DNA of 49,276 nt from an uncultured Eubacterium sp. (lineage in GTDB: Bacteria; Bacillota; Clostridia; Oscillospirales; Acutalibacteraceae), in contig NZ_CAMFQO010000009.1 of assembly GCF_945980375.1 (NCBI RefSeq), positions 1-49,276 of the forward strand, in the 5' to 3' direction. Position 1 is the first letter of the stretch. Every line of letters starts with the position of its first letter. A program made the translations under genes and the position numbers. The notes beneath the pieces are model-generated. The model did not search any database. It worked only from the letters and a program-made list of their open reading frames with translations, and had not been told where the DNA came from. Shown here one piece after another: positions 7,280-16,800 of the stretch.

Positions 7280-8554
7280 TTAATCTCTGAAAATGATTGC
7301 TTCTCTTTCAGGGCCGTTTGATACCATATTTATTCTGTGGCCGAGCTCGTTTTCAATGAACTTAACATAATCCTGTGCCTCCTTTGGAAGCTTGTCAAAT
7401 TCCTTAATGCCTCTGATGTCGCAATGCCAGCCCTTGAGGGTTTTGAGTACAGGCTTTGCTTTTTTGAGAAGTGAGGTTGTAGGGAAGTCCTTCGTGATTT
7501 CACCGTCGATTTCATAGCCAACGCAAACCTTAATTTCCTCAAGATATGAAAGGCAGTCGAGCGCAGTCATAACAACCTGTGTTGCACCCTGACATTCAAT
7601 GCCGTAGCGAGATGCCACGCAGTCAAACCAGCCGACCCTTCTCGGTCTGCCTGTTGTTGCGCCGAATTCGCCCTTGTCGCCGCCGTGAATACGCAGGTCC
7701 TGAGCCTCGTCGCCGAAGATTTCGGATACAAATTCGCCTGCACCTACTGCCGATGAATAAGCCTTTGTTACAACAACGATGTCCTCTACCATATGCGGAG
7801 GAATGCCTGCTCCTACACAGCCGTAGCCTGCAAGAGTTGATGATGATGTAACCATTGGATAAATACCGAAGTCAGGGTCCTTAAGTGTACCGAGCTGACC
7901 TTCAAGCAAAATGTTTTTGCCGTCCTTTATGGCGTCTGCAATGTACTTGTGGGTGTCGCAAACATAAGGTGCAATCTTTTCTCTGTACTCAACGCAGGTT
8001 GCGTAAAGGTCGTCCTCGTTGAGCAGAGGCTTGTGGTATACGTGCTCAAGAGTAAGGTTCTTAAGAGTGCAGATGTTTTTAAGCTTTGCCTTTAATGTTT
8101 CGTCATCAAACAGCTCGTTAACCTGAATACCGATTTTTGAATACTTGTCGGAGAAGAAAGGAGCAATACCGCTTTTTGTTGAGCCAAATGCGTTTTTGCC
8201 GAGCCTTTCCTCCTCATAAGTATCAAGCAAAATATGATACGGCATAAGGATTTGCGCTCTGTCGCTTACGAGAAGCTTTGGATTAAGTCCTGCCTTTTTA
8301 ACATCCTCAAGCTCGTTGATGAATTTGTTGATGTCAAGTGCAACACCGTTGCCGATGATACAGGTTGTGTGGTCGTAGCACACACCTGACGGCATAAGGT
8401 GAAGTGCAAATCTGCCATGCTCGTTTATGATGGTGTGGCCTGCGTTTGCGCCACCTTGAAAGCGGATGACAATGTCGCTTTTTTCAGCGAACATATCAGT
8501 GATTTTTCCCTTGCCCTCGTCGCCCCAATTGGCGCCTACTATTGCTCTTACCAT
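7280..8554 (-). CDS. purA: Adenylosuccinate synthetase
   Basis: PurA makes adenylosuccinate from IMP, aspartate and GTP, the first committed step to AMP. The 424-residue length is standard. Signature motifs are visible: the N-terminal GANWGDEGKGK GTP/IMP loop, GGANAGHT with the catalytic histidine, GFGSTKSGIAP-like region (FGSTKSGI), and TGRPRRVGW. AAGGAG precedes the ATG. It follows the beta-helix gene and the AICAR transformylase gene on the same strand with only 47 and 34 nt gaps and no terminator between them, so all three may be one transcript ending at 7141-7171. Confidence 0.97.
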   Translation of the reverse strand: MVRAIVGANWGDEGKGKITDMFAEKSDIVIRFQGGANAGHTIINEHGRFALHLMPSGVCYDHTTCIIGNGVALDINKFINELEDVKKAGLNPKLLVSDRAQILMPYHILLDTYEEERLGKNAFGSTKSGIAPFFSDKYSKIGIQVNELFDDETLKAKLKNICTLKNLTLEHVYHKPLLNEDDLYATCVEYREKIAPYVCDTHKYIADAIKDGKNILLEGQLGTLKDPDFGIYPMVTSSSTLAGYGCVGAGIPPHMVEDIVVVTKAYSSAVGAGEFVSEIFGDEAQDLRIHGGDKGEFGATTGRPRRVGWFDCVASRYGIECQGATQVVMTALDCLSYLEEIKVCVGYEIDGEITKDFPTTSLLKKAKPVLKTLKGWHCDIRGIKEFDKLPKEAQDYVKFIENELGHRINMVSNGPEREAIIFRD

Positions 8555-8601
8555 AACAGAAAATCTCCTTTAGACTGTGTTATATTTATTTGATTGACGG
8601 T

Positions 8602-10197
8602 TTACTTCTTTTTGATGTTGCCGCCCTTGTTTCCTTTGCATTTTACGCTTTTGATTGTTACCTTTTTGGCTGTTTTGTGAACATAGATACCCTTTTTCTT
8701 GTTCGAGCTGATTTTTCCGCCGGAAATCTTGGCAGATGAAGAATTGCGAACAACAATTCCGTTTTCCTTACAGCTTGAAACGGTGTTGGATTTCAGCGTT
8801 GCACTTGATTTTGTATCAACACAAATTCCGTTTTTGCTGAACTTTGAAATCTTGTTTGATGAAGCGGTAATGCTCTTTGATTTTACAAGGTACAGTCCGT
8901 TACCCGAATATTTAACCGAGTTGCCGTAAAGCTTGTTGCTTTTTATGCTTGCCGTGTTGCAGCTTTCAAGCTTAACACCCTGGCTTTGATTAGACGATGT
9001 TCCGCCCTTTTTAACGGATACCGTGTTGCTTGTAATTTGAGATTTGCACGCACCTGTCAGCCAAATGCCGTAGCCGTAGCTGTTCATTGTGATTTTGTTG
9101 CCTGTAATCTTTAGGTTGTACACCTGATAATCTCCGGCAGGGATGCCTTTGTTTGATGAGCCGGTCTTTATGCCGTATGCCTTTATGCCGTATGGCACAA
9201 CCTTAAACTGATTGTCGCTCGGTTTGTTCAGCGAGATTGTGTTGTTGCTGATGGTTGAGCCCGTGTCCTTAACGGTTTGTTTTGCCTTGTAATATGTGTT
9301 TGCAAAGCCTTGGTTAACCGTCCTGAACAAAATGCCCGCACCGCTGTTGCTTATCACGTTGTTGCTGATTGTAGCCCCGATGAAGTTTGCACAGGTGATT
9401 GCGTATCCGCCTATGCCCGTAAAGGTGTTGTTGAGGATTTTTACATTGCGCATATATGTGCCTGTTTGCACACTGTGTGCGCCAACACCACGGTTAACGT
9501 TGCTGAATTTGCAGTTTCTAACGGTAACGTTTTCAACACCGAGTCCGTCGTAGCTTACATCGTATGCTCTGCCGGTGTAGTGATTTTTAACCAAAACGTC
9601 AAATTGGATAGCCTCCATGTTAACGTTTTTGTTTTCCGTTCTGTAAAAACCTGAAAATGTGCAGTTATTTACGGTAACGTTTTTGCAGCCTGCAACGGTA
9701 AGGTGGTGGCTGTCGCGGCAGTTCTTAAAGGTTACGTTGTTAAACACAAGGTTGGTTGTGTGGTCAAAGTTTGCAATACCGCCCTTTTTTGATACGGTTG
9801 TTGCGTTTGCATCAAATGTACCGCCGGTAACAGATATGTTTTGATAATAGCCATAGCCTTTTGCGGGGTCTGTATTTCTGCCCACTCTGAGCATAGAGCC
9901 TGCGTAATCTCCCTTGATAAAGGTAACACCGTTAAGATTTAAGTGCTCGTTTGAATAAATGGTGATGTTATTCGTAAGGGTGTATGTGCCTGCAGGCACA
10001 ACAAACTCGTACTGGTTTTCGGGAGTGGCAACGGTTTCGTAATCTGCAAGAGCTTTCCTTATTGATTGTGTAACGTCGCCCGAAACATTAATTCTAACTA
10101 TCTGTCGTTCGGCAGCCTGCACACTGACAGGAGCCGAAGCAGCCACACCGGCTATCATCAGCATTGCCATAGCAAGTGATAACATTTTCTTTTTCAT
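8602..10197 (-). CDS. Secreted right-handed parallel beta-helix protein
   Basis: This is a 531-residue exported protein. The N-terminus (KKK, then LSLAMAMLMIAGVAASAP) is a clear signal peptide with likely cleavage near VQAA. The mature part is full of short repeats such as NVTVNNCTFSGF, ISNNVISNSGAG and ITGNKITMNSYGYGIWLTG, the pattern of parallel beta-helix (PbH1) proteins, which include polysaccharide lyases, epimerases and adhesins. The C-terminus is lysine-rich and ends in KKK, with no LPXTG, transmembrane or dockerin segment, so it should be released or bound by charge. I cannot assign a substrate. Its position between purH and purA on the same strand is odd. Confidence 0.85.
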   Translation of the reverse strand: MKKKMLSLAMAMLMIAGVAASAPVSVQAAERQIVRINVSGDVTQSIRKALADYETVATPENQYEFVVPAGTYTLTNNITIYSNEHLNLNGVTFIKGDYAGSMLRVGRNTDPAKGYGYYQNISVTGGTFDANATTVSKKGGIANFDHTTNLVFNNVTFKNCRDSHHLTVAGCKNVTVNNCTFSGFYRTENKNVNMEAIQFDVLVKNHYTGRAYDVSYDGLGVENVTVRNCKFSNVNRGVGAHSVQTGTYMRNVKILNNTFTGIGGYAITCANFIGATISNNVISNSGAGILFRTVNQGFANTYYKAKQTVKDTGSTISNNTISLNKPSDNQFKVVPYGIKAYGIKTGSSNKGIPAGDYQVYNLKITGNKITMNSYGYGIWLTGACKSQITSNTVSVKKGGTSSNQSQGVKLESCNTASIKSNKLYGNSVKYSGNGLYLVKSKSITASSNKISKFSKNGICVDTKSSATLKSNTVSSCKENGIVVRNSSSAKISGGKISSNKKKGIYVHKTAKKVTIKSVKCKGNKGGNIKKK

Positions 10198-10231
10198 ATT
10201 TCACAACTCCTTTGATGGTTGATAGTTGATA

Positions 10232-11407
10232 TTAATGGTGGAAAAGCCTTATGCCTGTCATTGCCATTGCAATACCGTGGCTGTCGCAGCACTCGATAAC
10301 ATTTTCGTCTCTTACCGAGCCGCCGGGCTGTGCAATGTACTTAACACCGGATTTAACCGCTCTTTCTATGTTGTCTTCAAACGGGAAGAATGCGTCGGAG
10401 CCGAGAGCCACATTGTCCATTTTTTCGTGCCAAGCAGCCTTCTCCTCTGCGGTAAACGGCTGTGGTTTTTCGGTAAAGTATCTTTGCCATACGCCGTCCT
10501 TTAGCAATTCCTCGTAATCGTCCGAAATATAAAGGTCAATGGCATTGTCGGCATCACACTTTCTTATGCCGTCGATAAACGGAAGATTGAGCACCCTTTC
10601 GTTTCTTCTAAGCCACAGCATATCCGCCTTTGAGCCTGCCATTCTTGTGCAGAGAATTCTGCTTTGCTGGCCTGCGCCTACACCGAGGGTTTGTCCTCCC
10701 TTTGCGTATACAACCGAATTTGACTGTGTATACTTAAGTGTAATCATAGAAATCAACAGGTCGATTTTTGCAATCTCGGGAATGTCCTTAACCTTTGTAG
10801 GCATATCGTTAAAGAGGTCCATGGTGATTTTTGCATCGTTGCGCTTTTGCTCAAATTTGATGCCGAAAACCTGCTTTGTTTCCATAGGCTCCGGAGTGTA
10901 ATCCTTATCAATTTGAATGATGAGGAAGTTGCCTCGTCTTTTGGATTTAAGAAGCTCAAGTGCCTTTTCGCTGTATGACGGAGCGATAATGCCGTCGGAA
11001 ACCTCTTTCATAAGGAACTGTGCAACCGATTCATCACATTCGTCCGAAAGGGCAACAAAATCGCCGAATGATGACTGTCTGTCACAGCTTCTTGCTCTGA
11101 CGTAAGCCTGTGCGATAGGAGAAAGCTCAAGTCCCTCAGGCACCATACAAACCTTTCTGTCGGTTTCGTCAAGCGGTTGTGCAACTGCCGCGCCGGCGGG
11201 AGAAACGTGCTTAAAGCTTGCCGCACTTGCAAGACCTGTTGCCTCCTTAAGCTCCTTAACAAGCTGCCAGGAATTAAACGCGTCAAGAAGATTGATGTAG
11301 CCTGCCGCACCGTTAAGCACGGTAAACGGAAGCTCCTTGCCGTCCATATGAATCCTTGCCGGATTTTGATTTGGGTTGCATCCGTATTTCAATTTGTACT
11401 CTGTCAT
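10232..11407 (-). CDS. purH: AICAR formyltransferase, stand-alone (no IMP cyclohydrolase domain)
   Basis: The enzyme formylates AICAR with 10-formyl-tetrahydrofolate in purine synthesis. At 391 residues it holds only the transformylase part of PurH; the N-terminal IMP cyclohydrolase domain of the usual ~510-residue fusion is absent. Visible motifs are the N-terminal KLKYGCNPNQNPA, the catalytic lysine-histidine pair in SFKHVSPAGAAV, RSCDRQSSFGDFVA, the AKGGQTLGVGAGQQSR nucleotide-site region and SDAFFPFEDNI. The start at 11407 is chosen for AGGAG 7-12 nt upstream; a longer reading lacks one. IMP cyclohydrolase must be encoded elsewhere. Single-domain forms are known in clostridia. The symbol is given for the transformylase half only. 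Confidence 0.93.
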   Translation of the reverse strand: MTEYKLKYGCNPNQNPARIHMDGKELPFTVLNGAAGYINLLDAFNSWQLVKELKEATGLASAASFKHVSPAGAAVAQPLDETDRKVCMVPEGLELSPIAQAYVRARSCDRQSSFGDFVALSDECDESVAQFLMKEVSDGIIAPSYSEKALELLKSKRRGNFLIIQIDKDYTPEPMETKQVFGIKFEQKRNDAKITMDLFNDMPTKVKDIPEIAKIDLLISMITLKYTQSNSVVYAKGGQTLGVGAGQQSRILCTRMAGSKADMLWLRRNERVLNLPFIDGIRKCDADNAIDLYISDDYEELLKDGVWQRYFTEKPQPFTAEEKAAWHEKMDNVALGSDAFFPFEDNIERAVKSGVKYIAQPGGSVRDENVIECCDSHGIAMAMTGIRLFHH

Positions 11408-11463
11408 ATTCAAGCTCCTATATATACTCATTATATTACATTCTACATTGTACAATATTTTGT

Positions 11464-11492
11464 TGCAGTTTGCAAGTGAGTTTGGTACAATA
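11464..11492 (+). promoter_or_regulatory. Sigma-A promoter of the ATP-grasp pair
   Basis: TTGCAG (11464-11469), a 17-nt spacer and TACAAT (11487-11492) with TGG just before the -10 box (extended -10). It lies 31 nt before the first ATP-grasp gene, whose ribosome binding site is GGGGCGGGG. Confidence 0.65.
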
Positions 11493-11523
11493 TTTAAGGT
11501 AATTTGTAAAAAGGGGCGGGGTA

Positions 11524-12336
11524 ATGTACGGCTTTTTGGTAGTTAATCACTATTTACACGGAAAAAAATATGACGACCTGCACGGTCATCTGCTTTGCTG
11601 TGCAAAAAATATGGGCATTGATTTGCGTCTTGTGACAAATCAGGACGCTGTATTTGTTGACGAAAACCCCGATTTTGTGCTGTTTTGGGACAAGGATATT
11701 TTGCTTGCCGAAGCACTTGAAAAAAAGGGAATTCCCGTTTTCAACAGTGCAAGGGCAATAGAGCTTTGCGACAATAAGGCAAAAACGTTTGTTGCACTTG
11801 ACGGCATTGTGCGTCAGCCTAAAACCGTGTTTGCACCTCTATCGTTTTTTGATGCGGATTATACCGAATTTGTGCAAAGGGCAGTAGGCGTGCTGGGCTT
11901 GCCTGTTGTTTTTAAGGAATGCTTCGGCTCGTTCGGTGAACAGGTGTTTTTGTGCAACAGCGTTGAGGATGTACTCTCTCACGTTAGCTCAAAGCCGTTT
12001 TTGCTTCAGGAATACATCGAGTGCGGCGGCACGGATGTAAGGCTTGAGGTTGTCGGGGGCAGGGTTGTTACAGCTATGCGCAGAAGCAATAAAAATGATT
12101 TTCGCTCAAACATAACAAACGGCGGTGTTGCCGAGGCATATACCCCTACCGAGCAGGAGGCAGGGCTTGCCGTTGATGCCTGCAAGGCTCTCGGCTTAAC
12201 CTTTGGCGGAGTTGATATTATGCAGGGCAATACGGTGTGCGAGGTTAATTCAAACGCACATATTATCAACATTATGCAAACAACAGGTGTGGATGTTGCA
12301 CCGCTGATTTTTGAGGAAATATTGGGAAGAATATGA
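11524..12336 (+). CDS. RimK-type ATP-grasp ligase, first of a pair
   Basis: This 270-residue protein resembles RimK/LysX-type ATP-grasp ligases, which join a carboxylate to an amine through an acyl-phosphate. An N-terminal pre-ATP-grasp region (about 1-95, with FNSARAIELCDNKAKTF) leads into the ATP-grasp fold: LPVVFKECFGSFGEQVFL (lysine and glycine loop), LLQEYIECGGTDVRLEVVGG (adenine-loop glutamate and strand), RRSNKNDFRSNITNGG, and the metal-binding EVNSNAHI near the C-terminus. The stop codon overlaps the start of a second ATP-grasp gene (ATGA), so the two are made together. Substrates are unknown. No amino-acid carrier protein or precursor peptide gene was seen nearby. Confidence 0.8.
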   Translation: MYGFLVVNHYLHGKKYDDLHGHLLCCAKNMGIDLRLVTNQDAVFVDENPDFVLFWDKDILLAEALEKKGIPVFNSARAIELCDNKAKTFVALDGIVRQPKTVFAPLSFFDADYTEFVQRAVGVLGLPVVFKECFGSFGEQVFLCNSVEDVLSHVSSKPFLLQEYIECGGTDVRLEVVGGRVVTAMRRSNKNDFRSNITNGGVAEAYTPTEQEAGLAVDACKALGLTFGGVDIMQGNTVCEVNSNAHIINIMQTTGVDVAPLIFEEILGRI

Positions 12337-13070
12337 AAATAATTTTGGTTTATTCGCCCGATGAGGCAAGGCGTAATTCCTATGTAGTCAGCCGATTTGA
12401 AAACGAACTCGGTGCCGTGCTTGTTGCACCCGATTACAGAGGAGATGCCGATGTTGTAATCAACAGAAGCAACAATTATGCCATTGCGAATTATTACGAA
12501 AGCAAGGGCGCAAGAGTGTTCAACGGTGCCGAATTTACTCGTTTGGCTAACGACAAACAGCTTTGCTACGATTTTATGCAGGAGCACGGCGTGGAGATTA
12601 TGCCCACCCGATACAGCACACCGCCCTTTGTAAAAAAGCCTCGCGATTCTCACGGAGGCAATGGGGTTGTGATGTGCAGTGATTCTGCCGAATATGACGA
12701 AGGCTTTGTCTGCCAGAAGCCTGCCTCGGATTTGGGCAGGGATGTCAGGGTTTGGGTGCTCGGCGGAAAAATCGTTGCGTCGATTTTGCGTGTATCAACA
12801 ACGGATTTTCGCTCCAATTACTGCCTCGGGGGCAGTGCACAGATGTACAGCCTGTCTGCCGAGGAGCAGGGCAGGGTGCAGAAAATAATCGATTTGGTAA
12901 CGCCCCTCGGTGCCGATTATTACGGTGTGGACTTTGTTTTTGATAACGGCAGGGCAATTTTCAACGAGCTGGAGGACGCCGTAGGCGCCAGAATGATTTA
13001 TGACCTCACGGATACAGATATAATTGAAATGTATATACAATATATAAAAGCCACAATCGGCTCCCCTTAA
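12333..13070 (+). CDS. RimK-type ATP-grasp ligase, second of a pair
   Basis: This 245-residue protein is a shorter relative of the preceding ATP-grasp protein: compare FNGAEFTRLANDKQLCYDF with FNSARAIELCDNKAKTF, and TTDFRSNYCLGGSA with KNDFRSNITNGGVA. ATP-grasp features are FVKKPRDSHGGNGVVM (lysine and glycine loop), RDVRVWVLGGKIVASILR, YYGVDFVF, and a metal-binding region FNELEDAVGARMIY. That last motif has ELED where the first protein has EVNSN. The divergence suggests different substrates or a heteromeric pair. The final codons (Gly-Ser-Pro) and the stop lie inside the dispersed repeat that begins at about 13059, so the C-terminus may have been reset by the repeat. Function is unassigned. 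Confidence 0.75.
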   Translation: MKIILVYSPDEARRNSYVVSRFENELGAVLVAPDYRGDADVVINRSNNYAIANYYESKGARVFNGAEFTRLANDKQLCYDFMQEHGVEIMPTRYSTPPFVKKPRDSHGGNGVVMCSDSAEYDEGFVCQKPASDLGRDVRVWVLGGKIVASILRVSTTDFRSNYCLGGSAQMYSLSAEEQGRVQKIIDLVTPLGADYYGVDFVFDNGRAIFNELEDAVGARMIYDLTDTDIIEMYIQYIKATIGSP

Positions 13071-13152
13071 TGTAAGGGGAGCTGTCGTCATTTATGACGA
13101 CTGAGGGGATAAAAAAATACGGATTAAACTCAAGGGTTTAATCCGTATTTTG
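13059..13152 (+). repeat. Dispersed intergenic repeat, copy C
   Basis: GGCTCCCCTTAATGTAAGGG is the left palindrome. GAGCTGTCGTCATTTATGAC (an inner palindrome GTCGTCATTTATGACGAC), then CTGAGGGGATAAAAAA and the terminator hairpin follow. The left palindrome overlaps the last codons and stop of the upstream ATP-grasp gene. It separates two convergent genes. Confidence 0.82.
13111..13151. terminator. Bidirectional terminator (copy C)
   Basis: A perfect 13-bp stem ATACGGATTAAAC/GTTTAATCCGTAT (13117-13129 and 13136-13148) has TTTTG after it on the plus strand and seven T residues on the minus strand. It lies between converging genes. Confidence 0.85.
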
Positions 13153-13162
13153 CTTTATTGTT

Positions 13163-13504
13163 TTATCCAAGCAGGAAGTAGCCCAATACTCCGTACACCG
13201 TGGACATCATTACAAATATGTTGGCAATTATGCTTGTTTTGCCCTTGCCGATTCTTATCACTATACCCACGGCAGAAACAATCAAACCGCACCAGGCGAT
13301 AATTGCCTCTCGCATATAACCGTCGGGCAGTGATGTTGCGCTGATAAATGTTACAAGTACATTTAGTGCAACGGCAAGCCAAAAGAAGATTATATGCACG
13401 GTTTCGTTGCCCTTTGGCTTGAACATAAATATTGATGTGATTACAAACGAAAATGCGATTACTATCCCTAATAACAGCATAGGGCTCAAGGCTAATGTAG
13501 GCAT
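13163..13504 (-). CDS. Four-helix membrane protein, unknown function
   Basis: I do not recognise this 113-residue protein. It has four hydrophobic segments at about residues 7-27 (MLLLGIVIAFSFVITSIFMF), 36-55 (IIFFWLAVALNVLVTF), 66-84 (AIIAWCGLIVSAVGIVI) and 93-112 (IIANIFVMMSTVYGVLGYFLLG), with short charged loops, and no other domain. It is 9 nt downstream of the CsoR-type regulator gene on the same strand with AAGGAG before the ATG, so it is probably cotranscribed and may be a target or partner of that regulator. No metal-binding motif is visible, so a transport role is only a guess. Confidence 0.65.
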   Translation of the reverse strand: MPTLALSPMLLLGIVIAFSFVITSIFMFKPKGNETVHIIFFWLAVALNVLVTFISATSLPDGYMREAIIAWCGLIVSAVGIVIRIGKGKTSIIANIFVMMSTVYGVLGYFLLG

Positions 13505-13513
13505 AATTTCTCC

Positions 13514-13810
13514 TTATTTCATAAACTTGTCGATAGCTGTGTTCAGCTCGTCAATCATCTGTGTGTCGCCGTCCTCAACTGCGTGAACAATGCAATGCTC
13601 CATATGGTCCTTGAGTATTACCTTGCCCGTGTTGTTTATGGCGGATTTAACGGCCGCAAGCTGCACCAAAACATCGCTGCAGTCCTCGTCGTTTTCCACC
13701 ATTTGCTTAACCTTTTGCAAATGCCCGATAGCACGGGCAAGACGGTTTGAAACCTCGCGCCTGTGCTCGTCGGAATGATGATGGCGGTGTGTATGTTCGG
13801 TATTGCTCAT
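13514..13810 (-). CDS. CsoR/RcnR-family metal-responsive repressor
   Basis: This 98-residue all-alpha protein belongs to the CsoR/RcnR/FrmR (DUF156) family of DNA-binding repressors that release DNA on metal or small-ligand binding. The core RLARAIGHLQKVKQMVE.. DC ..VLVQLAAVKSAINN is typical. Cys44, His69 and Cys73 (DCSDVL, KDHMEHC) match the C-H-C Cu(I) site of CsoR rather than the nickel/cobalt set of RcnR. Unusually, the N-terminus is histidine-rich (H6, H8, H10-12, H16), which could bind extra metal. It begins 14 nt after purL and lies upstream of a four-helix membrane gene; no copper ATPase or CopZ gene is in view. Confidence 0.88.
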   Translation of the reverse strand: MSNTEHTHRHHHSDEHRREVSNRLARAIGHLQKVKQMVENDEDCSDVLVQLAAVKSAINNTGKVILKDHMEHCIVHAVEDGDTQMIDELNTAIDKFMK

Positions 13811-13824
13811 ATTCCACCTGCCGA

Positions 13825-16800
13825 TTACTTAAAGTAGCTTACACCGCTTTCAAATATCTTCATATCCTTTTCAAACGGTACGTTCTTGTATAGCTCGTCA
13901 CCCTTACGCTCGCAGTGTCCCATCTTGCCGAGAACTCTGCCGTCAGGTGATGTGATACCCTCAACTGCACATACAGAGCCGTTAGGGTTAAACGGCATAT
14001 CGTCACAAACCTCGCCGTCAAGGTTAACATACTGTGTTGCAACCTGACCGTTTGCGATAAGCTTTTTCATAACATCCTCGTTTGCAACAAATCTGCCTTC
14101 ACCGTGGCTGATAGGCACAGCGAACACGTCGCCTGCGTTTACACTTGAGAACCAAGGCGATTTAACGCTTGTAACCCTTGTGTACGCCATTGACGAAATG
14201 TGTCTGCCGATTGTGTTGAAGGTAAGTGTTGGATCGTTTTCGTTGATGTCCTTAATCTCGCCGTACGGTACAAGGCCAAGCTTGATAAGAGCCTGGAAGC
14301 CGTTGCATATACCGAGCATCAAGCCGTCACGGCAGTTAAGAAGCTTTTGTACAGCCTCGCTGATTTTCGGGTTGCGGAATGTTGTGGCAATAAACTTGCC
14401 TGAGCCTTCAGGCTCGTCACCGCCGGAGAATCCGCCCGGAAGCATAATGATTTGGCTTGATTCAATTTCTTTAACCATTTTGTCAATTGTTTCGTTAATT
14501 GCAGACGGTGAAAGGTTGTTAACCACAAGAATTGAAGGCTCTGCACCTGCCTTTTCAAATGCACGTGCAGTATCAATTTCGCAGTTTGTACCCGGGAATG
14601 CAGGAATGAATACCTTTGGTCTTGCAACCTTGTTTTTTGCAACAAAGATAGAGCGCTCCTTGTACAAAGGTACATCTGCATACATTTTTGCCTTTTTGCC
14701 GGAGTCTGTCGGGAACACTCTTTCAAGCTTGCCTGTCCAAGCGTCAATAAGCTCGTCACAGGTGTAAACCGTACCGTCAATGATAAATACGGCATTGTCG
14801 TTTGTTGTACCCAAAACGGTACCGCCAAAGTCGTCGTTGCCGTCTGTTTCAATTACAAAGCTTGCCTGAAGCGGAGCAAACAAATCCTTTTGTGAAAGGT
14901 TTGATGCAAAGGTGAAGCCTGTTTTGTTACCGAATGCCATTTTGCAAACGGCAGCAGCAGCACCGCCCTCCTTAACAACACCGACAGCAAGAACCTTGCC
15001 CGATTTAACCGCATCGGCAATTTTCTTCATAAGTGCAAGAGCCTCGCTGTATGCGGGCAGACCTGTCTTTTCGTCAACAGGAAGCTTAACAAGCTTAACC
15101 GTTGAGCCTGCGTTTTTGAACTGTGCAGATACAACCTGCGATGCCTTTGTAATGCCAACGGCAAACGATACAAGCGTAGGCGGAACATCAAGGTCGTTAA
15201 AGCTGCCGCTCATTGAGTCCTTACCGCCGATTGACGGAACACCGAAGCCTATTTGTGCAGAAAGAGCACCAAGCAAAGCGGCGGTCGGCTTGCCCCAACG
15301 CTTAGGGTCGTTGCCGAGTCTTTCAAAATATTCCTGGAATGTCAGCCTTGCGTCTGTCGGGTCACAGCCTACTGCGGCAAGCTTTGCCATTGATTCTGCA
15401 ACGGAAAATGCTGCCGAGTGGAACGGTGACCAACGTGAAACCTTTGGAATAAAGCCGTAGGACATTACGGTTGCCGTGTCTGTGTTGCCCTCAAGCAGAG
15501 GAATTTTTGCAACCATTGCCTCCTCCGGAGTAAGCTGATACCTGCCTGCGTACGGCATAAGTACAGTGCTTGCGCCGATTGATGCGTCAAATCTTTCAAC
15601 AAGTCCCTTTTGGCTTGCAACCTCAAGGCGTGAAAGGTTTGCCTTTAGTGCCTGTGCGTTGCTCATACCCTTTAGCTCGGCAGGCACTTGCTCTCTGTAT
15701 GACGTGTCGTCAACAGGGGCAATCTCTGCCTTTGCGTGCTGAACAACACCGTTTGTATTGAGGAAATCACGGCTGAGGTCAACGATTTTGTCGCCTCTCC
15801 ATGTCATTTCCAATCTGTTGTTATCAGTAACTCTTGCAACAACCGTTGCCTCGAGGTTTTCCTCGTTTGAAAGGGCAATGAATCTTTCAACATTTGCCTT
15901 GTCAACAACAACAGCCATTCTCTCCTGTGATTCGGAAATAGCAAGCTCTGTGCCGTCAAGACCGTCGTATTTCTTAGGCACTGCGTCAAGGTCAATCTTT
16001 AAGCCGTCTGCAAGCTCGCCGATAGCAACGCAAACACCGCCTGCGCCGAAGTCGTTACAGCGCTTAATCATTTTTGATACCTCAGGGTTGCGGAACAGGC
16101 GCTGAATTTTTCTTTCTGTAGGCGGATTACCCTTTTGTACCTCTGCACCGCAGGTTTCAATAGATGAACTGTCGTGTGCCTTTGATGAGCCTGTTGCACC
16201 GCCGCAGCCGTCACGGCCTGTGCGACCGCCGAGAAGGATGATTACGTCCTCGTTTTGTGGCACCTCGCGGATAACGTTCTCCTTTGGCGAAGCACCGATA
16301 ACAGCACCGATTTCCATCCTCTTTGCAACGTAGCCGTCGTCATAAAGCTCTGTAACCTGACCGGTTGCAAGACCTATTTGGTTGCCGTATGATGAATAAC
16401 CAGCAGCCGCACCTGTGGTAATTTTTGCCTGCGGAAGCTTTGCGTCAAGAGTATCCTCAAACGGTGTGGTAGGGTCGCCCGAGCCGGTAACTCTCATTGC
16501 CTGATATACGTATGCTCTGCCTGAAAGCGGGTCGCGTATAGCACCGCCGAGGCAGGTTGCGGCACCACCGAACGGCTCAATTTCCGTTGGGTGGTTGTGT
16601 GTTTCGTTTTTGAACTGAACAAGCCACGGCTCTGTTTTGCCGTCTATCTCAACATCAACGTTAATGGAGCAAGCGTTGATTTCTTCGCTTTCGTCAAGAT
16701 TTGTAACAATTCCTCTCTTTTTAAGCACCTTTGTGCCGAGGCAAGCCATATCCATAAGGCAAACAATCTTGTCCTTGCGCTCGCCGTAAACCTCACTGCG

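Noticed and set aside
12006-12653. 215-codon open frame on the minus strand
   Set aside because: It is the reverse of the two ATP-grasp genes, whose motifs are convincing.
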